Shown here: one piece after another, positions 1 through 7,648 of the stretch | Numbering within the stretch: the stretch's first letter is position 1 | Layout of the letters: the number at the start of each line of letters is the position of its first letter | Source: Bacteroidota bacterium | Lineage (GTDB): Bacteria; Bacteroidota; Bacteroidia; Chitinophagales; Chitinophagaceae | Length of the DNA stretch: 8,908 nt | NCBI GenBank assembly: GCA_025361325.1 | Contig: JANYAL010000134.1 | Coordinates: 1-8,908, forward strand | Direction: 5' to 3' | Position numbers and translations under genes: made by a program | The notes under the pieces: model-generated | What the model saw: only the letters and a program-made list of their open reading frames with translations | Told to the model about the DNA's origin: nothing | Databases searched by the model: none

Positions 1-800
1 TGAACAAAGTAACCGTGCTGGGTAATCTTATCTACCTGAATACCGTGCAGAATTCTTTCCTCGCCACTTTGAAACCTGTGATGGTACTGTACCGCGATGG
101 CGACAGCACATTCATTGCGGCCGATACCCTTTTCTCCGGCCTGAAGAAATACGACAGCCTGGAAAGGAAGATGGTAACGCAGCAGGATACCCTGAAGCGA
201 ACAATGGCAGTGCAAGCATCCGGAACAGACACTACCATACGGTACTTCCTGGCCTTTTACCATGTACGGATATACAACGATTCCCTGCAGGCCGTGAGCG
301 ACAGCCTCCACTACTCCACCCTGGACTCTACGTTCAAATTGTTCGGCCAGCCGGTGGTATGGAATAACAAGACCCAGGTTACCGGCGATACCATGTACCT
401 GTATACAGAAAAACAAAAAGCAAAGCGGCTATTTGTTTTCAATAACAGTATGGTCATCAACCAGGCCGGTACAGGGTTGTATAACCAGGTGTCGGGCAGA
501 ACACTGAACGGGTATTTCATCAACGGGCTGATCGATTATATACGGGTGAAAGGCTCACCTGCCGAAAGCATCTTTTACCCGCAGGATGAGGACAGCGCCT
601 TCATCGGGATGAACAAAAGCAACGGCGACGCCATCGATATCCATTTCGTGAACAGGGAACTCAACAAAGTTAAATTCATCAATAATGTAGACGGCGTCCT
701 GTATCCCCTGGGACAAATCCCTGCTGAAGAAAAAGAACTGAAGAATTTCAAATGGCTGTACAAGCGAAGGCCAAAGAATAAACTGGAACTGTTTGAATAG
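1..800 (+). CDS. OstA-like protein, C-terminal part (5' end outside window)
   Basis: The reading frame is open from the first complete codon at base 3, so the gene begins upstream of the window; the GTG at 15 is internal, not a start. The visible 266 residues contain features typical of OstA/LptA-like proteins: an 'AADTLFSG' segment, a 'GDTMYLYTEKQKAKRLF' segment and beta-strand-rich repeats of the form 'this layer exists, this is its change'. The tail '(F)KWLYKRRPKNKLELFE' matches my memory of Bacteroidota OstA-like proteins. The family is periplasmic or outer-membrane associated and belongs to lipopolysaccharide transport (LptA and the LptD N-terminal jellyroll). No LptD barrel follows, so this is the stand-alone OstA-like type, not LptD itself. 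Function is inferred from family resemblance; the N-terminus and signal peptide cannot be seen. Confidence 0.8.
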   Translation, partial: NKVTVLGNLIYLNTVQNSFLATLKPVMVLYRDGDSTFIAADTLFSGLKKYDSLERKMVTQQDTLKRTMAVQASGTDTTIRYFLAFYHVRIYNDSLQAVSDSLHYSTLDSTFKLFGQPVVWNNKTQVTGDTMYLYTEKQKAKRLFVFNNSMVINQAGTGLYNQVSGRTLNGYFINGLIDYIRVKGSPAESIFYPQDEDSAFIGMNKSNGDAIDIHFVNRELNKVKFINNVDGVLYPLGQIPAEEKELKNFKWLYKRRPKNKLELFE

Positions 801-941
801 TACAGCCAGGTTCTGCGCCCAGTTCTTTTTTGCAAATCCTTAACAGCATTCCAACAGGCTTTTACGTTATTCTGAATAAGTTTTTATACCCCTGCGTATT
901 ATTGGCATGTTTTTAGATTACTGTGATAAAAAAAAATCAAC
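801..941. other. Intergenic region between the OstA-like and barrel genes
   Basis: A 141-base AT-rich spacer. A T-run at 826-831 follows CAGTTC (820-825), which can pair with GAACTG at 786-791 inside the coding end, a weak long-loop terminator candidate. The rest holds a poor -7-like TATTATTG at 897-904. I see no RNA gene. Confidence 0.35.
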
Positions 942-1388
942 ATGAAAAAACTATTGATTCTCACAGCAATCACCTGTTCATTATCCTTTTCCCTGCGGGC
1001 ACAGGAATCATATCACAATGCCATTGGGGTGAGGCTGGGCTCTTCGGAACCCGCCATCAAGAGCGGTATCACATTCAAGCATTTTTTCGGTAGAAATGCG
1101 GTGGAGGCCATCCTCAGTTTTGGCGACGGAACCGCCATATGCGGCCTGTATGAGATACACCGGCCTATCGCCTTATCAAACCTGCAGTGGTTCATCGGTG
1201 CAGGAGGATATGTAGGCTCAACCAGTTCCACCAACCAGGTAGGCGGTGCAGGTATCATTGGATTGGATTACAAATTTCCCATTGTACCCTTGAATCTTTC
1301 GCTCGACTGGAAGCCGGAGTTGAACCTGGTATCTAAAGTTGGTTTCCAGGCAGCTGGAATCGGCTTCTCTGCCAGATTTGCTTTCTGA
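942..1388 (+). CDS. Small outer-membrane beta-barrel protein
   Basis: A 148-residue exported protein. Residues 1-20 form a clear signal peptide (MKK, hydrophobic core, then SLRA before QES), with cleavage probable near residue 20. The mature ~128 residues show about eight alternating, glycine- and aromatic-rich stretches such as 'SGITFKHFFG', 'LQWFIGAGGYVG', 'GIIGLDYKF' and a final 'GIGFSARFAF'. The terminal Phe fits the C-terminal signal recognised by the BAM machinery. This is the size expected of an eight-stranded barrel of the OmpA/OmpW/OprF-like superfamily. Ligand and exact role are unknown. The ATG at 942 is preceded by an A-rich stretch without a Shine-Dalgarno sequence. A weak -7-like TATTATTG lies at 897-904, with no good -33 partner. 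It is followed by a strong hairpin terminator, so it appears monocistronic. Confidence 0.8.
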   Translation: MKKLLILTAITCSLSFSLRAQESYHNAIGVRLGSSEPAIKSGITFKHFFGRNAVEAILSFGDGTAICGLYEIHRPIALSNLQWFIGAGGYVGSTSSTNQVGGAGIIGLDYKFPIVPLNLSLDWKPELNLVSKVGFQAAGIGFSARFAF

Positions 1389-1393
1389 ACTAC

Positions 1394-1438
1394 GCGGGCA
1401 GATCCCGCAACTTAATATAGCATTGAACTTCGGCTATA
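1394..1438 (+). other. Two small inverted repeats in the 3' untranslated region
   Basis: Just after the barrel gene's stop codon lie a 5-bp stem (1394-1398 GCGGG with 1404-1408 CCCGC, 5-base loop) and a 6-bp stem (1416-1421 TATAGC with 1433-1438 GCTATA, 11-base loop). Neither is followed by a T-run, so they are not terminators by themselves. They may protect the mRNA end or be chance; the pairing is seen, any role is a guess. Confidence 0.3.
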
Positions 1439-1456
1439 ATTCAGATAGGTAACAAA

Positions 1457-1489
1457 AAAAGAACACCCCGGATATCGGGGTGTTCTTTT
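1457..1489. terminator. Two-way rho-independent terminator
   Basis: A perfect 14-bp stem (1457-1470 with 1476-1489) encloses the 5-base loop GATAT. The core is GAACACCCCG/CGGGGTGTTC. Read on the + strand it ends in TTTT; on the - strand the A-run at 1454-1460 gives seven T. It lies between two convergent genes, the barrel gene (+) and the Lys/Thr-rich gene (-), and can stop transcription from both. Confidence 0.93.
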
Positions 1490-1523
1490 AGTATAAGGTG
1501 TTAACCGGAATATGAGGTGATCA

Positions 1524-1829
1524 CTAACTTTTCTTGTTTGCTTTAAAGCGCTTATCGGGAGTACCATCTGCTTTAAGCGGACCCTTAGGTTTTGCTGTTT
1601 CTTTGTTCACTTTAAAACGCATGTCCGGTTTACCATCTTTTCTTACCGGCGTAGTTGTAGTGGTTTTAGATGTGGCCACGGTTGTTGTGGTGGCTGATTT
1701 TACGGGAGTTACAGCCACTTTAGTGGCCTTGGTAGTCTTCGTAGCGGTCTTTGACTTGACAGGGGGCTGGGCCAAAGTAATACCTGCAAATCCAAGCATC
1801 ATACAAGTTGCAAAAAGAAGTTTTTTCAT
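1524..1829 (-). CDS. Secreted Lys/Thr-rich protein with duplicated DGxPDxRFKxNK motif
   Basis: A 101-residue protein of unknown function. Residues 1-20 are a signal peptide (MKKLLFATCMMLGFAGITLA, cleavage before QPP). Residues 22-60 are low-complexity, almost only K, T, A, V, P and S, with runs of four and five Thr, and look disordered. The C-terminal third carries two near-copies of one motif, DGKPDMRFKVNK at residues 65-76 and DGTPDKRFKANK at 88-99, 23 residues apart. The mature protein is strongly basic and has no cysteine. I recall similar short motifs in small Bacteroidota proteins of unknown function, but cannot name a family. The antisense frame is open too, but only because of the repetitive codons; signal peptide and motif repeat favour this strand. 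The upstream region is AT-rich with no Shine-Dalgarno sequence. It probably ends at the hairpin at 1457-1489. Confidence 0.8.
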   Translation of the reverse strand: MKKLLFATCMMLGFAGITLAQPPVKSKTATKTTKATKVAVTPVKSATTTTVATSKTTTTTPVRKDGKPDMRFKVNKETAKPKGPLKADGTPDKRFKANKKS

Positions 1830-1974
1830 GTTTCTGTTTTAAATTAATTAATAATGCTAAAAATACAAGTTAGGATATTCTTTGCTTGTTATCAGGTGGT
1901 TAACAAATTAATACTGGCTGAACTTTTAACTTTCTCTTGCCGTGAATCTGAAAAAGATAAGGGTTAAAGATCTG

Positions 1975-3165
1975 TTAGTGTAGTGCAGCCAGTGCGGCCT
2001 TGATCTTCTGGAATCCCTTCTCAATATTGGCCATGCTGTTGGCAAAGGATATACGGATGCAGTTGGGTGCACCGAAAGCTTTTCCGGTTACAGTGGAAAC
2101 ATGCGCCGTATTGAGAAAATACATGCAGAGGTCGTCAGCATTTTGGATGACAGTATCACCATTGGCCTTTCCAAAATAGTAATCCACTTCCGGAAAAACA
2201 TAAAATGCGCCCTGCGGCTCACTGCAGGGAAAATGAGGGATATCCTGCAATAACTCCATCACCCGCTTGCGGCGGACGGTGAATTCCTTCAACATGCCAT
2301 GGGTAGGCACCATATCCCCCAGGAGTGCTGTAATAGCAGCACGCTGCGTAACAGCATTGGCGCCACTGGTGAACTGCCCCTGGATCTTGTCGCAGGCTTT
2401 CGCGATCTCTACCGGAGCAGCGATATATCCAAGCCTCCAGCCCGTCATGGCAAAACCCTTGCTCAGTCCGTTCACGATCACTACGCGGTCTTTCAGGAAC
2501 CCGAACTGTGCAATGCTCTCGTGTGTTCCTATAAAATTGATATATTCATAGATCTCATCACTCATGATCAGGATTCCCGGATGTGCGGTGAAAACTTCCG
2601 CCAGTCCCCGGAGTTCTGCTTTTGTGTATACTGCACCGCTGGGGTTGCAGGGTGAAGAGAACATGAACAGTTTCGTTTTGGGCGTTATGGCCGCTTCCAA
2701 TTCCTGCGGGGTTACTTTATACCCGTTCCGGAGCGAAGCATGGATGAAACGGGGTACGCCCCCGGCAAGTTTTACAATCTCGGAATAAGTGACCCAATAC
2801 GGGGTGGGGATGATCACCTCATCGCCCGCATCCACCACGCTGAGGATGGTATTTGCAATGCTCTGCTTGGCGCCGGTGCTCACAACGATCTGTTCGGGCG
2901 CGTAATCCAGTCCGTTATCCCTTTTGAGCTTGGTACAAACGGCCTGGCGGAGATCGGGGTAGCCGGATACCGGTGTATAATGACTGTAGTTCTCATCAAT
3001 GGCCTGTTTGGCGGCCTGCTTGATGTGTTCCGGTGTATCGAAATCAGGTTCCCCCAGGCTCAGATCGGTGATGTCGATGCCTTTTGACCTTAATTCCCTG
3101 CCCAGTTTGGCCATCTTAAGTGTTTCAGGTTCATTGAATCTGTCTAGCAGAGATGAAAGATGCAT
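1975..3165 (-). CDS. Class I PLP-dependent aminotransferase (aspartate/aromatic type)
   Basis: A cytoplasmic pyridoxal-phosphate enzyme moving an amino group between an amino acid and a 2-oxo acid. With the ATG at 3165 it has 396 residues, normal for fold-type I, subgroup I-gamma AspAT-like enzymes. Landmarks: 'SLGEPDFDTPEHIK' near 36-49, Tyr/Trp in 'TPYW' at 121-124 (ring stacking on PLP), Asn174 in 'NPSG', Asp203 and Tyr206 in 'DEIYEY', the Schiff-base Lys236 in 'SKGFAMTGWRLGY', and Arg371 in 'CIRISFA' (substrate carboxylate). All key residues are present. The frame continues upstream to a TTG at 3189, but that codon lies inside a predicted -7 box, and homologues typically begin with 'M.LS..', so 3165 is chosen. 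It follows the serine hydrolase gene by 30 bases. Exact substrate (aspartate, aromatic or other) cannot be told from sequence alone. Confidence 0.93.
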   Translation of the reverse strand: MHLSSLLDRFNEPETLKMAKLGRELRSKGIDITDLSLGEPDFDTPEHIKQAAKQAIDENYSHYTPVSGYPDLRQAVCTKLKRDNGLDYAPEQIVVSTGAKQSIANTILSVVDAGDEVIIPTPYWVTYSEIVKLAGGVPRFIHASLRNGYKVTPQELEAAITPKTKLFMFSSPCNPSGAVYTKAELRGLAEVFTAHPGILIMSDEIYEYINFIGTHESIAQFGFLKDRVVIVNGLSKGFAMTGWRLGYIAAPVEIAKACDKIQGQFTSGANAVTQRAAITALLGDMVPTHGMLKEFTVRRKRVMELLQDIPHFPCSEPQGAFYVFPEVDYYFGKANGDTVIQNADDLCMYFLNTAHVSTVTGKAFGAPNCIRISFANSMANIEKGFQKIKAALAALH

Positions 3166-3186
3166 ATGCTCGTTTTTATTTGCCGG

Positions 3187-3219
3187 CAAAAATAACTATT
3201 TATCATACTCGAAAACAAA
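3187..3219 (-). promoter_or_regulatory. Predicted promoter of the aminotransferase gene
   Basis: On the minus strand a TTTG (3216-3219) is followed after 21 bases by TATTTTTG (3187-3194). This fits the Bacteroidota primary sigma factor consensus, TTTG/TTG at -33 and TAnnTTTG at -7 with roughly 17-23 bases between. It overlaps the last codons and stop of the upstream serine hydrolase gene. Transcription would start about 15 bases before the ATG at 3165. Seen: the two boxes and spacing. Inferred: activity. Confidence 0.55.
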
Positions 3220-4530
3220 GGGAGACAAGTCGGGGCGTATTTTTCTTTCCCGTTTCAGTTCCATATTGTATATCACGCGGCCCAGGTGTTTTAAGAAGGG
3301 AAGGCCGATCGTTTCATAATCGTATTTGTCGTCATTCAATATACCGTCGCTGTTGCAGTATATGGCCGCAGAGAGAAAGAATTCTATCTTGTTGGTAAGG
3401 TCAGCCACATAAGCCACATCCACCATCTGTCCGTATGCATCCCCCTCCTTGCTGAAGATCCTGATGTTCCCGGGAATGGGCCCTTTCTGTGCACCGTATA
3501 AAAGGAATTTGCCGTATGCCGGCCAGTAATTGAGCGTATCGGCTTTGTAAGGTGGATACATACTCTCTGTTGGCAACTGGCTCATATACCTGAGTACAAA
3601 CAATCTGTCATCCTCCGTTATATTAAATCGCTTATTGGCCGGTACCTTGTTCGGAAACACCAGGCTCAGCAGGATCTCATGCAGGTCGGGAAGACTGATA
3701 CGGTTCTTGCGCGAGAAATCCATGGGGCTGTTCACCAGCTTTTCGCCACTGTAATAGCCCAGTCCAAGGAGATCATTCCGGGGTGCATATTGCTGCTTGT
3801 TCCATTGCCCCCGTTGGGTATAAAGAACTTTATGGTCAGGACCCATGAATTGTATGGGATTTGTCTGCCTGTTCTCGTCTTCGCTCAGGGCAATACTCAA
3901 GCGGTGAAGGATCTGGACATCTGAATATCCTCTTTTGTGCAGTTCCGCGTTAATATAGCCCTGCCCAAGGAATTCATATAAGCGGTTAAAGGCATCATTA
4001 TCACTCACCATCAGGATCTTTTTGATATAATGAGCAATGGTAGGCCTCCCGTCGGGGGTGGTTGGATCGTTATAGACGGCAGATTGACCCGCCGTTTCGC
4101 GCTCGGTGATCATCGTGGTATTCTTGTCTATTCCATTGTCTTTCAATTCATTCAGCCGCTGCAGGGCTAGCAGTACCACCGGCAGCTTTACTGTAGAAGC
4201 AGGATAAAAATAACGGGCAGGATCAACATGGAAGGGAAAGGTCTGCAGTTCGGGGTTGCCCTTTGAATCCCGGTCTACCCGGGTGTACAGGATCTGAACA
4301 TTCCATTCCCGCCAATGCTTCAATACCTGTTCAAAGTATTGCGGGTACTCTTTCATCAGGTCTTCCAGGAACTTGCCTGCATTGTTCTTTAAGGTAGTAT
4401 CACCCGGTGCGGTCAGGATCATCTTGTTTTCTAAATGCGGCATGCTGCGCGTTTGTTTAACTGTGGCAACGGTGAGCAGGATGGCAAGGCCTGCAATAAT
4501 ATGAATACCAGTTAATTGTTTACCAGGCAT
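3196..4530 (-). CDS. Exported class A beta-lactamase-fold serine hydrolase
   Basis: A 444-residue protein with an N-terminal hydrophobic segment at about 9-24 (signal peptide or membrane anchor), so it acts in the periplasm. The penicillin-recognising serine hydrolase motifs are in order: SxxK as S112-T-V-K115 in 'YPASTVKLP', SDN at 176-178 in 'MVSDNDAFNRLYEFLG', and a KTG-like K361-E362-G363 in 'FSKEGDAYG'. This matches the beta-lactamase2 type of domain. It is longer than true class A beta-lactamases (about 290 residues), with an enlarged stretch between SDN and KxG holding the omega-loop region; I cannot place an equivalent of Glu166 with certainty. The C-terminus 'SPFVFEYDK' extends past the usual fold. 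Drug resistance should not be assumed; a cell-wall or peptide hydrolase role is as likely. It is upstream of the aminotransferase, same strand. Start is ATG 4530. Confidence 0.85.
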   Translation of the reverse strand: MPGKQLTGIHIIAGLAILLTVATVKQTRSMPHLENKMILTAPGDTTLKNNAGKFLEDLMKEYPQYFEQVLKHWREWNVQILYTRVDRDSKGNPELQTFPFHVDPARYFYPASTVKLPVVLLALQRLNELKDNGIDKNTTMITERETAGQSAVYNDPTTPDGRPTIAHYIKKILMVSDNDAFNRLYEFLGQGYINAELHKRGYSDVQILHRLSIALSEDENRQTNPIQFMGPDHKVLYTQRGQWNKQQYAPRNDLLGLGYYSGEKLVNSPMDFSRKNRISLPDLHEILLSLVFPNKVPANKRFNITEDDRLFVLRYMSQLPTESMYPPYKADTLNYWPAYGKFLLYGAQKGPIPGNIRIFSKEGDAYGQMVDVAYVADLTNKIEFFLSAAIYCNSDGILNDDKYDYETIGLPFLKHLGRVIYNMELKRERKIRPDLSPFVFEYDK

Positions 4531-4547
4531 ATCAAAAGTTTACACTG

Positions 4548-4575
4548 CAAATGAATATAATTCTAAAATTAACAA
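4548..4575 (-). promoter_or_regulatory. Possible promoter of the serine hydrolase gene
   Basis: On the minus strand TTG (4573-4575) is followed after 17 bases by TTCATTTG (4548-4555), one mismatch from the TAnnTTTG -7 box. It lies 18 bases or so before the ATG at 4530. The fit is imperfect, so this is a candidate only. Confidence 0.35.
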
Positions 4576-4602
4576 GTCATTAAGGGCAATCGGTTTTTCC
4601 CC

Positions 4603-4610
4603 TATCTTTG
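4603..4610 (+). promoter_or_regulatory. Predicted -7 box of the secDF promoter
   Basis: TATCTTTG is an exact match to the Bacteroidota -7 consensus TAnnTTTG, and is followed by CACAC. The start codon at 4656 is 45 bases downstream, leaving a short leader. Only a partial -33 (TTA near 4580) is visible at the right distance. The region is shared with the divergent serine hydrolase gene. Confidence 0.6.
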
Positions 4611-4655
4611 CACACTTCTAAAATTCAACACCATAGCTCTTAAAAGATTACTATT

Positions 4656-7628
4656 ATGAAATTGAAAGGTTTAGTCTGGTTTTTTGCGATTGCGTTAACG
4701 ATCATCTCCCTGTGGGAATTATCCTATACCTGGGTGGTGCGAGACTATGAAAGTTCAGTGAAGGCAAAAGCAGAAAAGATGGTTAAGGCCTCTTCGCCAG
4801 ATCTGAAAGGAGAAAGCAGGGATTCAGCATTGAAAGTGAGGACGCAAAGACTCCTGGACAGTACAAAAGACAAAGCCATTTATCCCCTCATCGGGACCAC
4901 CTACCAGAAATGCAAGGAGAATGAACTAAACCTGGGTCTTGACCTGCAGGGCGGTATTAGTGTTACCATGGACGTTAGCCTGGAGGGGCTGCTGAAATCC
5001 CTGAGCAATAACGCACATGAACCGGCACTGCTCAATGCGCTGCGCTCGGCTACTGCACAGAAAACAAGCAGCGATGCAGATTATATCACCCTCTTCAGGA
5101 ATAATTTCATCCAGCAAAACGGCGCCGGCAAACTCTCAGGCATCTTTGCCGGACCTGGAAAAGATGTAAAGATCAATGATAACGATGAAGACGTCATCAC
5201 CAAGATAAGGACAATCGCAACAGGCGCCATCAAAGAGACCTACCGTGTACTGGTAAGGCGTATCGATAAATTCGGCGTGGCACAGCCAAATATTAACCTC
5301 GACGAGAACAAGGGCATTATCAATGTAGAACTGGCAGGTGTCACAGATGAAGAGCGGGTAGATAAATTATTACAGGCATCTGCCCACCTGCAGTTCTGGG
5401 AAGTGTACCGCATCGATGAACTGGCCGCATCCCTGAAAGTGGCGGATGAGAACCTCCACAACTACCTGAATGGTGTGGTGGATACACTGAAAGCAGGTGA
5501 TACAAGCAAAATTAAAAAAACGGATTCCCTGAATGCCAAGAAGAATGTGAACCCCTTCTTCCAGGTCATCAATCCCCTGAACCCGCAAACAGATAAGAAT
5601 GGCAAACAATTCTTTCCTGCTGCAATCGGTAATGTAGCCCTGAAAGATACTTCCCTGTTCTTTGAATATCTCAACAATGATGTGGTAAGATCAGCCCTTC
5701 CGGCCGACTGTAAATTCCTGTTCGGTGTAGAAGCCAAAGCAGATAAAGGCAACCAGCGTTTTTACCCCCTCTATGCCATAAAGACCCAGACGGGTTCCGA
5801 CAAGGCACCACTGGAAGGAGAAAGTGTAGACGAGGCCAAGCAGGACTATGATGAGATGGGACGCCCAGCCATCAAAATGCAGATGACCGCCACCGGTTCA
5901 AAAGTATGGGCCAGGCTTACCACCAAGAATGTGAACAGGCCTATCGCAATATCACTGGATGATATTGTTTATTCCGCCCCAAATGTTTCCGGCCCTATCG
6001 AAGGGGGGAACTCCGAAATATCCGGAAGCTTTACTGTGGAAGAGGCACAGGACCTTGCACTGATCCTTAAATCCGGTAAGCTGGATGCCCCTGCAAAGAT
6101 TGTTGCAAAACAGGTAGTGGGTCCTACCCTGGGCAAGGAGGCAGTTACCGGAGGTGCAAAAGCATTTGCCATCGCCTTCCTGGTAATATTCATCCTCATG
6201 CTGGTATATTACAATACCGGTGGCTGGGTGGCCAATATGGCCCTGGTGATGAACCTGCTGTTTACCATTGGCGTACTCACCGCCATGGGCTTTACCCTCA
6301 CCGCTGCCGGTATTGCAGGCCTGGTGCTGACCATCGGTATGGCCGTGGATACCAACGTTATCATATTTGAAAGGATCAAGGAAGAACTCACCAAGGGTAA
6401 GTCTTATCAACAGTCGGTGAATGACGGTTACAGGCGCTCCCTGGCCCCGGTCATCGATGCCCACGTTACTTCTTTGCTGACCGCGATCATACTGGCTTAC
6501 TTCGGACTGGGACCAGTGCTCGGTTTTGCCACTACGCAGATTATCGGTATTCTCCTGTCACTGTTCTGCGGTATCCTGGTATCAAGGCTGATCACAGATT
6601 TTTGGACCAATAAGAAACGTCACTTCAATTATTTCACCGGCATATCCCGGAAGATATTCAAGCATGCCAGCTACAAATTTATCGAATACCGGAAAGTGGC
6701 CTATGTGATATCTGCCTTCGTTCTTTTGCTGGGTGTTGCCTCCTTCTTTAACGGTTTCCACCAGGGTGTGGAATTCAAGGGTGGCCGTAGCTATAATGTT
6801 CAGTTCGACCAGGCCGTGAAGAACGATGATGTACGGGATGACCTGAAGAATGCCCTGGGTGGCGACTTCCCCGTGATCAAGACCGTAGGTGATGCCAGGC
6901 ACCTGAACATCACCACTTCCTACCTGAAAGGAACAGATAATGCAGACAGCCTGGTGCAGACCAAATTATTCGAAGGACTTAAGAAAGTATTGCCGAAAGA
7001 CCTTAGCTACAAGGATTTCGCTACAAAATATGTGCAGGGACATACCACTGTGCAGCCCAGTATTTCGGACGACCTGAAAAGAGGTGCCATCAAGGCCACC
7101 ATCTTTGCGATGCTGATCATCTTCCTGTATATCTTCATCCGCTTCCGCGACTGGAGGTATTCACTGGGAACCATACTTACCTTATTCCATGACGTACTGG
7201 TTACCCTGGCCGTATTCTCCTTCATGAAGGATATCGTACCCTTCCCGCTGGAGATAGACCAGCACTTCATTGCGGCGATACTAACCGTTATCGGATTCTC
7301 GATGAATGATACGGTTATCGTATTCGACAGGATACGTGAATACAGCCGGGATATGAAGGGCGCCACCAAGACCAACATCATCAACCGCGCCATCAACGAC
7401 ACACTGAGCCGAACGGTAATGACCTCCATGACCGTTTTCCTTACCCTGCTCATCCTGTTCATCTTTGGCGGTGAAGTAACACGCGGTTTTGCCTTCGCCA
7501 TGCTGATTGGTGTTATTACAGGAACCTATTCTTCCATTTTTGTGGGAGCACCTATCCTGGTGGACTTTGCCAGGGATAAGCCCCTGGGTGCAGCTGACAC
7601 CAAACCACGCGAATTCATCAGAAAGTAG
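4656..7628 (+). CDS. secDF: Protein translocase subunit SecDF (fused SecD-SecF)
   Basis: A 990-residue inner-membrane protein that uses the proton motive force to pull proteins through SecYEG after SecA, and helps membrane insertion. SecD half: first membrane helix at about 7-25, motif LGLDLQGG at 93-100, a large periplasmic domain (P1) up to about 495, then a helix bundle from 503 with 'GMAVDTNVIIFERIKEEL' from 561. SecF half: begins with a helix at about 680-698, then 'GVEFKGG' at 704-710, a smaller periplasmic domain, and 'GFSMNDTVIVFDRIREY' from 880. Conserved charged residues of the proton pathway appear intact: Asp565, Asp885 and Arg919 (in 'LSRTVMTS'). About twelve membrane helices are expected. 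The fusion is usual in Bacteroidota. P1 is somewhat enlarged, with a Lys/Asp-rich linker near 275-295. Start ATG 4656 has no Shine-Dalgarno sequence; a -7 box precedes it. Confidence 0.97.
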   Translation: MKLKGLVWFFAIALTIISLWELSYTWVVRDYESSVKAKAEKMVKASSPDLKGESRDSALKVRTQRLLDSTKDKAIYPLIGTTYQKCKENELNLGLDLQGGISVTMDVSLEGLLKSLSNNAHEPALLNALRSATAQKTSSDADYITLFRNNFIQQNGAGKLSGIFAGPGKDVKINDNDEDVITKIRTIATGAIKETYRVLVRRIDKFGVAQPNINLDENKGIINVELAGVTDEERVDKLLQASAHLQFWEVYRIDELAASLKVADENLHNYLNGVVDTLKAGDTSKIKKTDSLNAKKNVNPFFQVINPLNPQTDKNGKQFFPAAIGNVALKDTSLFFEYLNNDVVRSALPADCKFLFGVEAKADKGNQRFYPLYAIKTQTGSDKAPLEGESVDEAKQDYDEMGRPAIKMQMTATGSKVWARLTTKNVNRPIAISLDDIVYSAPNVSGPIEGGNSEISGSFTVEEAQDLALILKSGKLDAPAKIVAKQVVGPTLGKEAVTGGAKAFAIAFLVIFILMLVYYNTGGWVANMALVMNLLFTIGVLTAMGFTLTAAGIAGLVLTIGMAVDTNVIIFERIKEELTKGKSYQQSVNDGYRRSLAPVIDAHVTSLLTAIILAYFGLGPVLGFATTQIIGILLSLFCGILVSRLITDFWTNKKRHFNYFTGISRKIFKHASYKFIEYRKVAYVISAFVLLLGVASFFNGFHQGVEFKGGRSYNVQFDQAVKNDDVRDDLKNALGGDFPVIKTVGDARHLNITTSYLKGTDNADSLVQTKLFEGLKKVLPKDLSYKDFATKYVQGHTTVQPSISDDLKRGAIKATIFAMLIIFLYIFIRFRDWRYSLGTILTLFHDVLVTLAVFSFMKDIVPFPLEIDQHFIAAILTVIGFSMNDTVIVFDRIREYSRDMKGATKTNIINRAINDTLSRTVMTSMTVFLTLLILFIFGGEVTRGFAFAMLIGVITGTYSSIFVGAPILVDFARDKPLGAADTKPREFIRK

Positions 7629-7648
7629 CGTATTCAATGATCTATAAT

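Noticed and set aside
786..831. Possible terminator of the OstA-like gene
   Set aside because: The GAACTG/CAGTTC stem is only 6 bp with a 28-base loop that includes the stop codon; a T-run is present, but the hairpin is too weak to call.
1534..1842. 102-residue plus-strand frame over the Lys/Thr-rich gene
   Set aside because: Its Val-rich hydrophobic look is just the complement of Thr/Lys codons; the minus strand has the signal peptide and duplicated motif.
3166..3189. TTG start at 3189 for the aminotransferase
   Set aside because: The codon lies in a predicted -7 box and adds eight residues not expected in the family; ATG 3165 is better.
3196..4530. Antibiotic resistance gene
   Set aside because: The fold is shared with beta-lactamases, but length, KEG motif and chromosomal housekeeping context do not support a resistance call.
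5952..6464. 170-residue open frame on the minus strand inside secDF
   Set aside because: It is antisense to strongly conserved secDF coding sequence, with a His/Gly-rich composition that resembles no protein fold I know.
7007..7501. 164-residue open frame on the minus strand inside the SecF half
   Set aside because: It is a shadow of the conserved membrane helices; the secDF frame is certain.
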